Notes: generated by a model from the letters alone, not told the origin. Positions 8,271 through 17,392 are shown, numbered from the stretch's first letter. The stretch is 64,000 bases of DNA from Gulosibacter hominis (GCF_904842695.1 NZ_CAJGWQ010000001.1:186001-250000), one strand, 5' to 3'. Numbers and translations are program-made.

Positions 8271-10453
8271 GAGACATCTTCGCCCTGGCGCTCCGCGACG
8301 TGCGTCATGCGACCCGGAACGTGATGGCCGGTATCGTCATCTTCGGACTCGCCGTCATTCCTTCGCTCTTCACCTGGTTCAACGTGATCGCGACCTGGGA
8401 TCCGTTCGACAACGCAAGCAATCTGAAAGTCGCCGTCGCGAGCACCGACGAGGGATATGAGAGTGACCTCGTGCCCATCCGCATCAACGTCGGCGAACAG
8501 GTGCTGTCGGAGTTGCGGGCGAACGACGACTTCGACTGGGTTATCACCGACGAAGAGGATGCGATCGACGGAACCAGGTCGGGCGACTACTACGCGGCGA
8601 TCGTCCTCCCGCCGTCGTTCAGCACCGACATGATGACGTTCTATGTCGACGGCGCAGATCACACGGACATCGCGCTGTACACCAACGAGAAGAAGAACGC
8701 GTTGGCTCCGAAGATCACCGAGCAGGGCGCCGAGGGGGTCTCCTCCCAGATCACCCAGACGTTCACACAGACGCTCAGCGAGATCGCCCTGGGCCTGATC
8801 TCCTCGCTCTCCGACTACCTCACGGACGCGGATACCCAGGCTGCTCTCACCCGCCTGGAAGCGCGTGTCGCGAACGTGTCCACGCAGCTGCGTTCCAGCG
8901 CGCAGACGGCGGACATGTTCACGGCGCTGATCGAGTCGAGCATTCCGGTGGTGAACAGTGCGTCGAGTCTGGTCGATGGCGCCGGCGACGCGTTCGACGA
9001 CGCATCGAACGCGGTCGGCAGCGGGAGCAAGGCCGTGGACGAGCTCCGATCGACGCTGCGTACCGCGACGCAGTCGGTGACGCAGGCGCTCTCGGCGACC
9101 GCGTCGAGCTACGACACGGTGGGGGATCGCATCGACGACCTCTACTCCGAACGCGACACGCTCAGCGGAGAGCATGTGACGGTGCTCGAGACCCTCGCCG
9201 ATCGCGTACAGGACCAGATCGACCGGTATGAGTCCCTCCGCGACACCGTCGAGACGGACATCGCCCCCACTCTGCCGGAGTCCGCACAGGGCAGCCTCGA
9301 CGCGGTCGTCGACGCGCTCGACGATGCGATCGCACGTCAACAGGCGGTGCACGACCGTCTCGCACAGGCCGCGCGCGACGTCGAGGAGGGCAACGAATCT
9401 ACGCAGAGCTCCCATCAGGAGATCAAGGAGGCGATCGCGGACGCCCAGAGCGCGATCGGGGACGCACAGACTGCCTACACGAACGGGTTGAAGCCGCAGC
9501 TGGACCAACTGTCGTCGACACTCGGAGACATCGGATCCGACATCTCCGAGCTGCGTGCGGACATCGACGAGATTTCATCGAGTCTTTCGGATTCATCCGG
9601 TTCGGTGCTCTCGACGATGAACCGCGCGAAGACCGTGACGGAGGGGCTCTCCGACTTGCTCGACGAGACTGCCGACAGATTCGACGAGATCGAACGGGCA
9701 CTGGGCGACGCGGCCGACACCGGCGATCTGAGTGAGCTCAGCGAGATCATCGGCTCCGATCCTGGTATCCTGGCCGCGTCGCTGGCCGACCCCGTGAGCG
9801 TCGACCGCATCGCCGTGTTCCCGGTCGGGAGTTTCGGCGCGGCCATGGCTCCGCTGTACACGATCCTCGCCCTCTGGGTGGGCGCTCTGCTGATGACGGT
9901 GACGATCCGCGTCGACGTCGACAGCGAGACGCTTCCCGACCGTGCCGAGCTCACCCCGACGCGGAAGTACCTCGGAAGGTACGGCATCTTCGCGCTCGTC
10001 GGCCTCGCGCAGAGCACGCTTGTCACGCTCGGGCTCATCCTCTTCGTCAGGATCGAACCTGCGCATCCGCTTCTGATGATCCTGGCGGGTTGGGTCACCT
10101 CGCTCGTGTTCACGCTCATCGTCTACACGCTGGTGGTCGCCTTCGGCAACGCCGGGAAAGCATTGTCCGTGCTGCTGCTGGTCATCCAGATCTCTGGTTC
10201 GGGAGGAGCGTATCCTCTGGAGCTCGTGCCGGAGTGGTTCCAGAACATCAGTCCCTTCCTTCCCGCGACATACGCGATCGGAGCCATGCGATCGACCATC
10301 GCGGGCGTCTATGCAGCCGACTTCTGGATCTCACTCGGGATGCTTGCCCTGTTCGTGCTTCCCGCGTTCCTCCTCGGGCTCGTTCTGCGACGTCCGCTGG
10401 TGGCCTACAACCGTGGCCTGACTGAGGCCCTCGAGTCGACGAAGCTAATGTGA
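8267..10453 (+). CDS. Second YhgE/Pip-family membrane protein
   Basis: 728 residues with the same plan as its neighbour: N-terminal helix (AGIVIFGLAVIPSLFTWFNVI), conserved VASTDEGYESDL and YTNEKKNALAPKI segments, a long helical extracellular stalk, and a C-terminal permease-like set of helices starting AMAPLYTILALWVGALLMTV and ending LFVLPAFLLGLVLRRPL. The acidic tail of the first protein is missing. GTG start overlapping the preceding stop by four bases and a TetR gene overlapping its own stop make a tight three-gene operon. Paired YhgE proteins probably form a heteromer that exports or anchors a cell-envelope component; this is inference from topology and pairing. Confidence 0.8.
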   Translation: MRDIFALALRDVRHATRNVMAGIVIFGLAVIPSLFTWFNVIATWDPFDNASNLKVAVASTDEGYESDLVPIRINVGEQVLSELRANDDFDWVITDEEDAIDGTRSGDYYAAIVLPPSFSTDMMTFYVDGADHTDIALYTNEKKNALAPKITEQGAEGVSSQITQTFTQTLSEIALGLISSLSDYLTDADTQAALTRLEARVANVSTQLRSSAQTADMFTALIESSIPVVNSASSLVDGAGDAFDDASNAVGSGSKAVDELRSTLRTATQSVTQALSATASSYDTVGDRIDDLYSERDTLSGEHVTVLETLADRVQDQIDRYESLRDTVETDIAPTLPESAQGSLDAVVDALDDAIARQQAVHDRLAQAARDVEEGNESTQSSHQEIKEAIADAQSAIGDAQTAYTNGLKPQLDQLSSTLGDIGSDISELRADIDEISSSLSDSSGSVLSTMNRAKTVTEGLSDLLDETADRFDEIERALGDAADTGDLSELSEIIGSDPGILAASLADPVSVDRIAVFPVGSFGAAMAPLYTILALWVGALLMTVTIRVDVDSETLPDRAELTPTRKYLGRYGIFALVGLAQSTLVTLGLILFVRIEPAHPLLMILAGWVTSLVFTLIVYTLVVAFGNAGKALSVLLLVIQISGSGGAYPLELVPEWFQNISPFLPATYAIGAMRSTIAGVYAADFWISLGMLALFVLPAFLLGLVLRRPLVAYNRGLTEALESTKLM

Positions 10454-11124
10454 GTGGCGATATGAGCGTTCACATGCCCACAGACGACTCTCCGTCGCCG
10501 AGCGCCACGCCGCCACCACGCACCCGCCGTCGCGACGCCGCCACCAACCACGAAGCGCTGCTCCACGCCGCACAGGCGGTTCTCGCCGAGAATCCGCACG
10601 CCTCGCTGGACGCGATCGCACATGCGGCGGGCCTGTCCCGGCGTGCACTCTACGGGCACTTCGCCGACCGTGAAAGCCTGCTGCGCGAAGTCATCGCCAT
10701 CGGCGCGGAACGTTTCAACCTCATCGCCGAGGCCACCGCGGATACGGACCCGCGTATCGCCCTCGCCCGCATGGCCGCGCGTCTGTGGCACGAAGTCTCG
10801 ACGGTGCGCGCCCTAGCGAACATCGCGCTCGACGAGCACCACGTCGCCGACACCGCTCGCGCTCTCGAGCCGCTGCGGCGTCGCATCCGCGAGATCACCA
10901 ATGACGGTGTCCGGTCGGGTGTCTTCCGTCAAGACATGACGCCAGAGGTGCTCGCCTTCCTCATCGAAGAAACGGCACGCTCCGTGCTGCGCGGACTCCG
11001 CCTCGAGACGCACGACGCGGGGGCCATCGTCGCCAAGGTCATCTTGAGCGTCGCCGGCTTGTCCTGGGCGGAGCAAGCGGAGCTCGACGGGGATGCCCAG
11101 CGAGTGCAAGCCGGAGGAGATTGA
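10450..11124 (+). CDS. TetR/AcrR-family transcriptional regulator
   Basis: 224 residues. After a proline-rich start comes a typical TetR DNA-binding domain: HEALLHAAQAVLAENPHASL, then the recognition helix region AAGLSRRALYGHFADRESLL. The rest is a helical ligand-binding and dimer domain with no recognisable ligand motif. The GTG at 10450 overlaps the yhgE stop (TGTGA); an in-frame ATG at 10462 is also possible. Position at the end of the operon suggests that it controls the two membrane proteins, probably by binding upstream of 5457. Confidence 0.85.
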   Translation: MSGDMSVHMPTDDSPSPSATPPPRTRRRDAATNHEALLHAAQAVLAENPHASLDAIAHAAGLSRRALYGHFADRESLLREVIAIGAERFNLIAEATADTDPRIALARMAARLWHEVSTVRALANIALDEHHVADTARALEPLRRRIREITNDGVRSGVFRQDMTPEVLAFLIEETARSVLRGLRLETHDAGAIVAKVILSVAGLSWAEQAELDGDAQRVQAGGD

Positions 11125-11131
11125 TCGGTGG

Positions 11132-11662
11132 ATGCGCGGGGAACTTGTGCTCACCGATGAGGGGCTGTTCAACTACTGGCAGCAGGAATGGGTGATCTGC
11201 ACCGATCGCATCCACCATCTCGAAACCACCCTCGCGGGCATGACCGCCCCGAGCAGAGACGACCCCGAGAAGCCGAGTGCGCACCCCAAGACCATCGCCG
11301 CCTACCAGGAACGCCTAGAGACGGCACGGGCACGCGCCCGCGTCATCCAAGAGCGAGGCGTGCAGCTCGACCCGGAGGGGCGCGTGTTCAACGCCGCCGA
11401 CTACGAAGCAACAGCGGCGCTCCCGCTCGCGGCAGCCCGGCTCGATCCAGTCCTACGACACCGACACGGGGAAGCGGTGGCGGTTCCAGATCTACGTCCT
11501 GAAAGACCCCGAATACCCCGAGATGGGATCGCGCAGGCTCACCCGCTCCGGGTTCACCAGCACCGACGAGGCCAACGACGCCTTGCAGGAAGCGCTCAAG
11601 CAGCGCAAGCAGAACGAGAAGTTCGGAAACAAAGTACCCACCGTCGGAACCTACGCGGATGA
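11132..11662 (+). CDS. Unknown helical protein, end uncertain
   Basis: ATG at 11132 follows a GGAGGAG at 11113-11119. The first ~95 residues look coding (LTDEGLFNYWQQEWVICTDR, then a charged helical stretch with IAAYQERLETARARARVIQ, then VFNAADYEA). After about base 11405 the sequence in this frame becomes low-complexity Arg/Pro/His, while the integrase reading starts in another frame. The real gene therefore probably ended near 11405 and a small deletion joined the frames. It resembles small helical proteins found next to integrases in actinobacterial elements; no function is assigned. Confidence 0.4.
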   Translation: MRGELVLTDEGLFNYWQQEWVICTDRIHHLETTLAGMTAPSRDDPEKPSAHPKTIAAYQERLETARARARVIQERGVQLDPEGRVFNAADYEATAALPLAAARLDPVLRHRHGEAVAVPDLRPERPRIPRDGIAQAHPLRVHQHRRGQRRLAGSAQAAQAEREVRKQSTHRRNLRG

Positions 11663-12374
11663 GTGGGTAGCGGGACTCAAGCTCGCGGCGTCCACGATCA
11701 CCGGGTACAAGAAGATCATCCGAAACCACATCCGCCCCCAGCTCGGCACGATCCGGCTCGACAAACTCACCGCCACCCGCATCGCCCGCCACTACCGCGA
11801 TACCCTCGAAGACGAGCTGTTCCCGCTGTGGCGACTCATCGCCTACACCGGGATGCGCCGCTCCGAAGCCCTCACCCTCAAGTGGTCGGAGATCAACGCG
11901 AAGACGATGCGGGTCAGCATCCGCGGCGCCGTCGATACCGACGACTGGACGAAGACGAAGACCACCAAGACCGGCGGGGCCCGCGTCATCGACGTCGACG
12001 CCGATACCCTCAAGGTGCTCGCCTCGTACAAGGTCGCCCGCGCTGAGGTGTCGTTCGAGCTGGCGAAAGCCGACGCCTACGTCTTCGGCGACGACGACGG
12101 GAAGCTCCGCTCACCCGACGCGATGACCAGCCGCTGGGATCGCCGCCTCAAGTGGGCGACCGCGAAGTTCGACACCCTGCACCGAGTCACGACCAAGGGC
12201 CTGCGTCACACCCACGCGACCCTGCTACTCGATCTCGGCGAGCACCCCAAGGTCGTCCAGGAGCGGTTGGGCCACTCAACGATCACGACGACGATGAACA
12301 TCTACTCCCACGTCACCCCGACCATGCAGAGGTCGGCAGTTGACCGTTTCGCGGCCCATCTCGGCAAGGCTTAG
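11400..12374 (+). pseudogene. Tyrosine integrase, start lost and internally deleted
   Basis: The coding frame is recognisable from about 11400 (TTKQQRRSRSRQPGSIQSYD) but has no start codon there; the first ATG is at 11523. It has the AP2-like arm-binding part (KRWRFQIYVLKDPEYPE), the start of the core-binding domain (GTYADEWVAGLKLAASTITG) and the catalytic domain (LIAYTGMRRSEALTLKW, GLRHTHATLLL, LGHSTITTTMNIYSHV with the nucleophile Tyr). Between YRDTLE and DELFPLW roughly 70-100 residues usual in this family are missing, joined in frame. The box II position that is normally His is Lys (TTKGLRH). It is next to tRNA-Leu and presumably made the insertion, but is likely inactive now. Confidence 0.72.
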
Positions 12375-12391
12375 CACTTTTTCTAGCACTT
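12369..12391 (+). repeat. Possible integrase arm-type site (right)
   Basis: GCTTAGCACTTTTTCTAGCA and the next bases repeat the arrangement found at 4167-4190 (two TAGCACT units 12 bases apart). The integrase TAG stop lies inside the first unit. The proposed role in integrase binding is inferred from symmetry of the two element ends. Confidence 0.45.
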
Positions 12392-12398
12392 CGGACGC

Positions 12399-12450
12399 GA
12401 ATGACCCCCAACCCGGAGAACTAAATCCCAGGTCAGGGGCCATTTCATTC
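12399..12450 (-). terminator. Hairpin downstream of tRNA-Leu
   Basis: GAATGACCCCCAACC pairs imperfectly with GGTCAGGGGCCATTTCATTC across a loop of about 18 bases. It lies just past the tRNA 3' end on the minus strand and within the element, so it may replace the original terminator displaced to 3996-4025. No clear T run is present. Confidence 0.4.
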
Positions 12451-12453
12451 GCG

Positions 12454-12540
12454 TGCGCGAAGGGGGACTTGAACCCCCACGACCTAAAAGCGGTCACTAG
12501 CACCTCAAGCTAGCGCGTCTACCAATTCCGCCACCCGCGC
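12454..12540 (-). tRNA. tRNA-Leu(GAG)
   Basis: 87-nt class II tRNA on the minus strand. The acceptor stem GCGCGGG pairs with the 3' end, with two G-T pairs. The anticodon arm CTAGC-TTGAGGT-GCTAG gives anticodon GAG, which reads CUC/CUU leucine codons. There is a long variable arm, a standard T arm (GGGGGTTCAAGTCCCCC) and discriminator A; CCA is not encoded. Its last 21 bases are duplicated at 4031-4051, so the integrated element rebuilt a complete tRNA on insertion. Confidence 0.95.
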
Positions 12541-12685
12541 AGGTGTCGTGTTTCGGCGCTTAGCGCCGCGGCACGAATGACAACTTTACTGCACACATTA
12601 TGGAATGTGCAAATCAAGACTCGTGGGCGCGTCGAAACTCCCGGTCGTGCCTCGCGGATGCAACCAAAGCTCCTAGAGTGGTGCC

Positions 12686-14002
12686 ATGACCGACCTCGAA
12701 CACGACGCTACTGTCCGCACCGCTCAAGAGCTCATCCGCATCGACACCACCAACTGGGGTAATGGTCGGGCGCGGGGAGAGCGCGAAGCCGCCGAATATC
12801 TTGAGGCACGGCTCACGGCGTTGGGGAGCCGCGTACACGTGTTCGAGGCCGCACCGCGCCGCACGAGCATCGTGGCACGCATCCCCGGCCGTAATCCAGA
12901 GCTGCCGGCGCTGGTGGTACACGGCCACACCGATGTCGTGCCGGCAGATGCCGATGACTGGAAGGTCGACCCGTTCGCTGGCGAAATTCGTGACGGCATG
13001 CTGTGGGGGCGCGGAGCGGTCGACATGAAAAACGTCGACGCCATGATGATCACCGCCCTCGAACAGCTGCAGGCAGTCGGTGAACAGCCCGCTCGGGATC
13101 TCATTGTTGCGTTTTTTGCCGACGAAGAAGACGGCGGCAAACTTGGTGCGCACTGGCTGGTAGAACAGCATCCCGAACTCTTTACCGGCGCAACTCAGGC
13201 GATCAGCGAGGTTGGCGGCTATTCAATCAACGTCGATGGTCGCCGTGCCTATCTATTGCAAACCGGTGAAAAGGGGATGATTTGGGCCCGGTTGCAGGTG
13301 CGCCGCCGTCCCGGACACGGATCCAAACATATTCATCCCGATGACAATGCCATTCAGGTGCTGGCCGCAGCCATCGTGCGTCTGGCCGAGCACGAGTGGC
13401 CGATGCACCTGGGTGACACAAGCCGCGAGATGATCGCCGCGCTGTGCGAGCTGACCGGTGAAGACGTCGAACAAATCGGGGCCGACCAGCTGGCACTTCG
13501 CTGCGGCTCGGCGGCTGCCTGGCTCACCGCTTCGCTGCGAACTACCGCAAGCCCCACGGTGCTCGAGGCCGGCAGCAAACAAAACGTTGTTCCCGCAACG
13601 GCAACCGTCACCCTCGACATCCGCCCGCTACCGGGCGACGAGGATGCGGTGCTCGAAACATTGCAGCAGATCGTCGGCGACGATGTAGAGATCGCCATCG
13701 ACTGGCGGTTCAACGGTGCCCAAGCCCCGGCAAAATCGGATCTCGTTACCGCGGCAACGCGCGCACTGCGCAAATTTGATCCCGATGCGGTGGTCGTGCC
13801 ATACCTGCTGCCCGCCGGAACCGACAATAAATCACTCGCTCGGCTCGGCATTGACGGCTACGGTTTCGCACCGCTGCTGCTGCCCGACACACTCGACTTC
13901 CCGGCACTATTTCACGGTATTGACGAGCGGGTACCGCTCGAATCGCTGGTGTTCGGTAGAGAAGTGCTGGCAGCGTTTCTCCGCGACTTCGACGGGTCGT
14001 AG
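12686..14002 (+). CDS. M20-family metallopeptidase (dipeptidase/deacylase)
   Basis: 438 residues of the ArgE/DapE/ACY1/CPG2 family, a cytoplasmic di-zinc hydrolase of peptide or N-acyl bonds. Metal ligands and catalytic residues are visible: HGHTDVVP (His, Asp), WGRGAVDMK (bridging Asp), FFADEEDGG (catalytic Glu and ligand Glu), and the C-terminal ligand His in LFHGIDERVP. A dimerisation domain interrupts the catalytic domain at about residues 195-310. Substrate is not evident. TAGAGT at 12674-12679 lies 6 bases before the ATG, suggesting a leaderless transcript. Intergenic 12541-12685 shows only this promoter. Confidence 0.85.
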   Translation: MTDLEHDATVRTAQELIRIDTTNWGNGRARGEREAAEYLEARLTALGSRVHVFEAAPRRTSIVARIPGRNPELPALVVHGHTDVVPADADDWKVDPFAGEIRDGMLWGRGAVDMKNVDAMMITALEQLQAVGEQPARDLIVAFFADEEDGGKLGAHWLVEQHPELFTGATQAISEVGGYSINVDGRRAYLLQTGEKGMIWARLQVRRRPGHGSKHIHPDDNAIQVLAAAIVRLAEHEWPMHLGDTSREMIAALCELTGEDVEQIGADQLALRCGSAAAWLTASLRTTASPTVLEAGSKQNVVPATATVTLDIRPLPGDEDAVLETLQQIVGDDVEIAIDWRFNGAQAPAKSDLVTAATRALRKFDPDAVVVPYLLPAGTDNKSLARLGIDGYGFAPLLLPDTLDFPALFHGIDERVPLESLVFGREVLAAFLRDFDGS

Positions 14003-14095
14003 CTCGAATCGGCGCGCCGGCGCCGGGGGTGTTAATGGAGGCGTAAACTCACTGCGTTTAAAGCAGCGCACTTACTGTCGATAGAAAGCGGATGG

Positions 14096-14947
14096 ATGAA
14101 CTGGTTTGAAGCGTTCGTGCTGGCGGTCGTGCAAGGACTCACCGAGTTTTTGCCGATCTCGTCCAGCGCCCACCTGCGCGTTGTCGGCGAGTGGATCGGT
14201 AGCGGCGACCCCGGCGCCACCTTCACCGCGATCATTCAGATTGGCACTGAGGCGGCCGTGCTCGTGTACTTCTGGAAAGACATCGTGCGGATTATCAGCC
14301 GCTGGTTCGGAGCTCTGCGCGGTCGGGTGCCAAAAAACGATCCGGATGCACGCATGGGCTGGTGGATCATCCTCGGTTCCATTCCCATCGTGGTGCTGGG
14401 CGTGCTCTTTCAAGATTTGATTCGCAGCCAGTTCCGTTCGCTGTGGATTGTCGCCACCACACTCATTTTGTTTGGCATCATCCTGGGCCTGGCCGATGTG
14501 CTCGGCCGGCGCCAAAAAGATCTCACCCAGCTCGACGCCAAGGACGGCCTGATCTACGGGTTCGCGCAGGCACTCGCGCTCATCCCCGGAGTATCGCGCT
14601 CGGGCGGCACAATCACGGCGGGACGCCTGCTCGGATACGATCGCGCATCCGCCGCGCGCTACGCCTTTTTGCTGGCTATTCCTGCGGTACTTGGCTCGGG
14701 TCTTTACGAGCTCTACGGGGCGATCAAAGAACCCACCGAAGTGAACGCGATCGCGTTCGGTCCCACCGCGCTTGCCACGGTCATCTCGTTCGTCGTTGGC
14801 TGGCTGGTAATCAAATTCCTCATGAAGTGGGTAGAGCAGCGCAGCTTCATGCCATTTGTGCTCTACCGCATCGCGCTTGGCACGCTATTGATGGTGCTAT
14901 TGATCACCGGTGTTCTTGATCCGCTGGCCGGGGCCCCGACGGGATAG
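14096..14947 (+). CDS. uppP: Undecaprenyl-diphosphate phosphatase
   Basis: 283-residue polytopic membrane enzyme that dephosphorylates undecaprenyl pyrophosphate to recycle the lipid carrier of peptidoglycan synthesis; it also gives bacitracin tolerance. Both BacA signatures are present: the N-terminal [19 protein letters not shown] with the catalytic Glu and Ser cluster, and the second repeat [17 protein letters not shown] with the catalytic Arg. Length is normal (about 270-290). It stands alone, with the start ATG at 14096 shortly after a weak AAAGCGGATGG. Confidence 0.93.
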   Translation: MNWFEAFVLAVVQGLTEFLPISSSAHLRVVGEWIGSGDPGATFTAIIQIGTEAAVLVYFWKDIVRIISRWFGALRGRVPKNDPDARMGWWIILGSIPIVVLGVLFQDLIRSQFRSLWIVATTLILFGIILGLADVLGRRQKDLTQLDAKDGLIYGFAQALALIPGVSRSGGTITAGRLLGYDRASAARYAFLLAIPAVLGSGLYELYGAIKEPTEVNAIAFGPTALATVISFVVGWLVIKFLMKWVEQRSFMPFVLYRIALGTLLMVLLITGVLDPLAGAPTG

Positions 14948-15017
14948 CCGGCACAGTAACGGACGGCTGCGATACGGCAGGCAATGATTGCGTGCCGATA
15001 CGAATTAGACTCGTATC

Positions 15018-16313
15018 GTGCAGTTCGTCAATTCTTGGCCTCAGGTTCAGGTTCCACAGCTAGCGGGCGAGAGCGTCCCGGTGGCGCTCTATGACGCTGA
15101 AACTGACTCGGTGCGGCAGGTGACGACTCCTGATGGGGTTGCAACACTGTATGTGTGCGGCATCACGCCCTACGACGCCACCCATCTGGGACATGCCGCA
15201 ACCTATCTCGCCTTCGACACACTCAATCGGGCGCTGCGGCAAGGGGGAGTGGCGGTGCGTTTCGCCGAAAACATCACCGATGTCGACGATCCGCTGCTCG
15301 AACGTGCCGAGCGTGATCAGGTTGATTGGCAGCAACTCGCGCAATCGCAGACCGATCTTTTTCGTTCGGATATGGACCAGCTGCGAGTCATCGCTCCCGA
15401 CGCATTTGTGCGGGTACAGGATGCGATTGACGAAATTGCGGCGGCCGTTGCGCAGCTGCTGCGGGACGGGTTTGCCTATTCGGTAACTACACCGGATGCG
15501 GTCGATGACGATATTTATCTTGACGTGCAGGCGGTGCAGGCACGCACACCGTATGAGCTCGGCGCGATCAGCCATTTTTCGCCGGAGCAGCTTGCCGCCG
15601 CGTTTGTCGAATTCGGTGGCGACCCCGATCGTCCCGGTAAACGCTCGCCGCTCGATCCGCTGCTGTGGCGGGCAGCGCGTGTGAACGAACCCAGCTGGCA
15701 GGCTGCCGACGGTGTTCCTGCGGGGCGACCGGGATGGCATGTGGAGTGTTCGGTAATCGCAACCGGCGCGCTTCCGGTGGCGGCCGAGGGCACGCTCATC
15801 AGCATCCAGGGCGGTGGCCGTGACCTGCTGTATCCCCACCACGAAATGTCGGCTGCTCATGCATCGGCGCTGACCGGACGTGAATTCGCAGGCCATTTCA
15901 CCCACGCCGGACTGGTTGCGTATCAGGGTGAAAAGATGTCGAAGTCACTCGGCAACCTGGTGTTGGTTTCGCAGCTCGTGGCCGCGGGTCATGATCCGAT
16001 GGCGGTGCGGCTGGCAGTGCTGGCGCATCACTATCGCAGCAGCTGGGAGTGGTTTGCCACTGACCTCGATGCCGCTCAGGCTCGCCTGTCGCGGTGGCTT
16101 GCGGCGGCGCAGCGGGCCGAAGTCTCGGGTTCGGAAGAGTCGGGTTCGAAAGAGTCGGTGGTGCGTCGGCAGCTGCGCGAGGCGATCGCCAATGATCTCG
16201 ACACCCCGACCATGATCGAAGTGGTGGATGCGTGGGCTGAGCTTGAAAATCCCCAGGCCGATGTGATTGAGGCGGTTGACGCGCTACTGGGTGTGCCGCT
16301 GCTCACAAGCTGA
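15018..16313 (+). CDS. mshC: Cysteine:GlcN-Ins ligase (mycothiol synthesis)
   Basis: ATP-dependent ligase joining cysteine to 1-D-myo-inosityl-2-amino-2-deoxy-glucopyranoside, the third step of mycothiol synthesis. It is a class I aminoacyl-tRNA-synthetase-like protein related to CysRS: HIGH-like TPYDATHLGHAATYL, zinc-site region WHVECSV, and KMSKS in QGEKMSKSLGNLV. 431 residues is slightly long for the family; a duplicated GSEES/GSKES linker near residue 373 accounts for a few of them. TAGACT at 15006-15011 is 6 bases before the GTG start, so the mRNA is probably leaderless. Its presence marks the organism as a mycothiol-using actinobacterium. Confidence 0.92.
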   Translation: MQFVNSWPQVQVPQLAGESVPVALYDAETDSVRQVTTPDGVATLYVCGITPYDATHLGHAATYLAFDTLNRALRQGGVAVRFAENITDVDDPLLERAERDQVDWQQLAQSQTDLFRSDMDQLRVIAPDAFVRVQDAIDEIAAAVAQLLRDGFAYSVTTPDAVDDDIYLDVQAVQARTPYELGAISHFSPEQLAAAFVEFGGDPDRPGKRSPLDPLLWRAARVNEPSWQAADGVPAGRPGWHVECSVIATGALPVAAEGTLISIQGGGRDLLYPHHEMSAAHASALTGREFAGHFTHAGLVAYQGEKMSKSLGNLVLVSQLVAAGHDPMAVRLAVLAHHYRSSWEWFATDLDAAQARLSRWLAAAQRAEVSGSEESGSKESVVRRQLREAIANDLDTPTMIEVVDAWAELENPQADVIEAVDALLGVPLLTS

Positions 16314-16348
16314 GGAACTAGCCGCGCTCGCCGTCGCGCAAAATGGCA

Positions 16349-17254
16349 CTAGTTGCGGTCGTTGGCGTCATCCTCGCCGGGATCATCGTCTTCACGGGTG
16401 GGATCATCGTTGCGATCATCCGCATCCGTTGACAAAAACGCCTCAAACTCGGCAGCGATCGCATCACCACTGGCGGCCTCAGAATCGACCATGTCTCGTG
16501 TTTGTTCGAGAAACTGAACGTATTGGCCGAGGTCTTCGTCGCGCTCTACCGCCTGCGTCACCCGCAGCTCCCAGGCATCGGCCGCTTCACGCATCGATTC
16601 ACGATCAAAGTTGAACAGGAGCAGTTCAGATAGTTCTTCGGTGAGGGCCAGCGTGGCCTTTGCCGCGGGAAGGTCTGGGGCCTGCGCATAGTGGGGCACC
16701 GAGGCCCACAGCGCAACGCTGCGGATGCCTTCAAGTGCAGCAGCCTCGGCAAAGACCGACAGCACCCCGAGCGGCCCCTGATATTTTGAGACCTCAAACG
16801 AATACTGCAGTCGCAGCTCATCATCATCGCAATAGGAATTCACCTGGATATCGCGAGTGTGCGGGGTGTCGGCAAGCAGCGAGCCCACCTGCACGATCGC
16901 GGTAATGCCCTCCGTAACGCACAGGTCGAGCAGCAGGTCGACATAGCTCTGCCAGTGCAATGACGGCTCGTCGCCGATCAGCACATAGATACCGTGGTCG
17001 TCTTCGGGGCGTGGCCCGTAGATCACCGAGTGTGGCCACTCGATGCGGCGTTTGCCGTTGGTGATTGACACCCAGGGGCGGGTTGCCGAGTAGTCGTAGA
17101 AGCGCTCGTCATCGATACCGCCGACAACCTGGTCGAGACCGAGGGTTTTGCGCACTTCGGTGACCGCGTCTGAGGCGGCGTCTCCGGCGTCGCTCCAGCC
17201 ACGCATCGCGCACACCAGCACGCGTTCTCCATTGAAGAGACGACCTACCGACAT
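16349..17254 (-). CDS. PAC2-family protein (proteasome-assembly-chaperone-like)
   Basis: About 301 residues from the ATG at 17254, which follows GGGAG at 10 bases; an upstream in-frame start at 17296 lacks such a site. The PAC2 fold is recognisable from RVLVCAMRGWSDAGDAAS, YDYSATRP, the glycine-rich GPRPEDDHGIYVLIGDEP, and the central VGSLLADTPHTRD. The last 25 residues are almost only Asp, Glu, Asn and Arg and should be disordered. The family is common next to mshC in actinobacteria, and its biochemical role there is unproven. The gene converges with mshC (gap 35 bases). Confidence 0.85.
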   Translation of the reverse strand: MSVGRLFNGERVLVCAMRGWSDAGDAASDAVTEVRKTLGLDQVVGGIDDERFYDYSATRPWVSITNGKRRIEWPHSVIYGPRPEDDHGIYVLIGDEPSLHWQSYVDLLLDLCVTEGITAIVQVGSLLADTPHTRDIQVNSYCDDDELRLQYSFEVSKYQGPLGVLSVFAEAAALEGIRSVALWASVPHYAQAPDLPAAKATLALTEELSELLLFNFDRESMREAADAWELRVTQAVERDEDLGQYVQFLEQTRDMVDSEAASGDAIAAEFEAFLSTDADDRNDDPTREDDDPGEDDANDRN

Positions 17255-17392
17255 AGTTGAGTTGCTCCCGGGTGTTTGACTACAAAACGGATGCATTGCC
17301 GTGGTTGCTAGCGCAATTACCGCGCACAGCGCTCAAGGGCTGCATACACCGCTTAATAAGATACCGAGGTATCGCACGGCTTTCCGAATACG

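Larger units (their letters stand above)
4031..12474. mobile_element. Integrated element in tRNA-Leu carrying YhgE/Pip genes
   Basis: An 8.4-kb insertion bounded by the 21-bp tRNA repeat, with a tyrosine integrase gene ending about 80 bases from the tRNA, as in phage- or ICE-derived islands. Cargo, in order: a nested IS481-like element, two very large YhgE/Pip-type membrane proteins, a TetR regulator, a small unknown gene and the integrase. No replication, capsid or conjugation genes are present. The cargo uses more G/C-ending codons than the flanking genes, which suggests transfer from another actinobacterium. The integrase has lost its start and an internal segment, so the element is probably fixed in place. 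Confidence 0.75.

Noticed and set aside
7943-9508. 521-residue minus-strand ORF
   Set aside because: Antisense to the two YhgE genes; arginine-rich composition and no recognisable domain.
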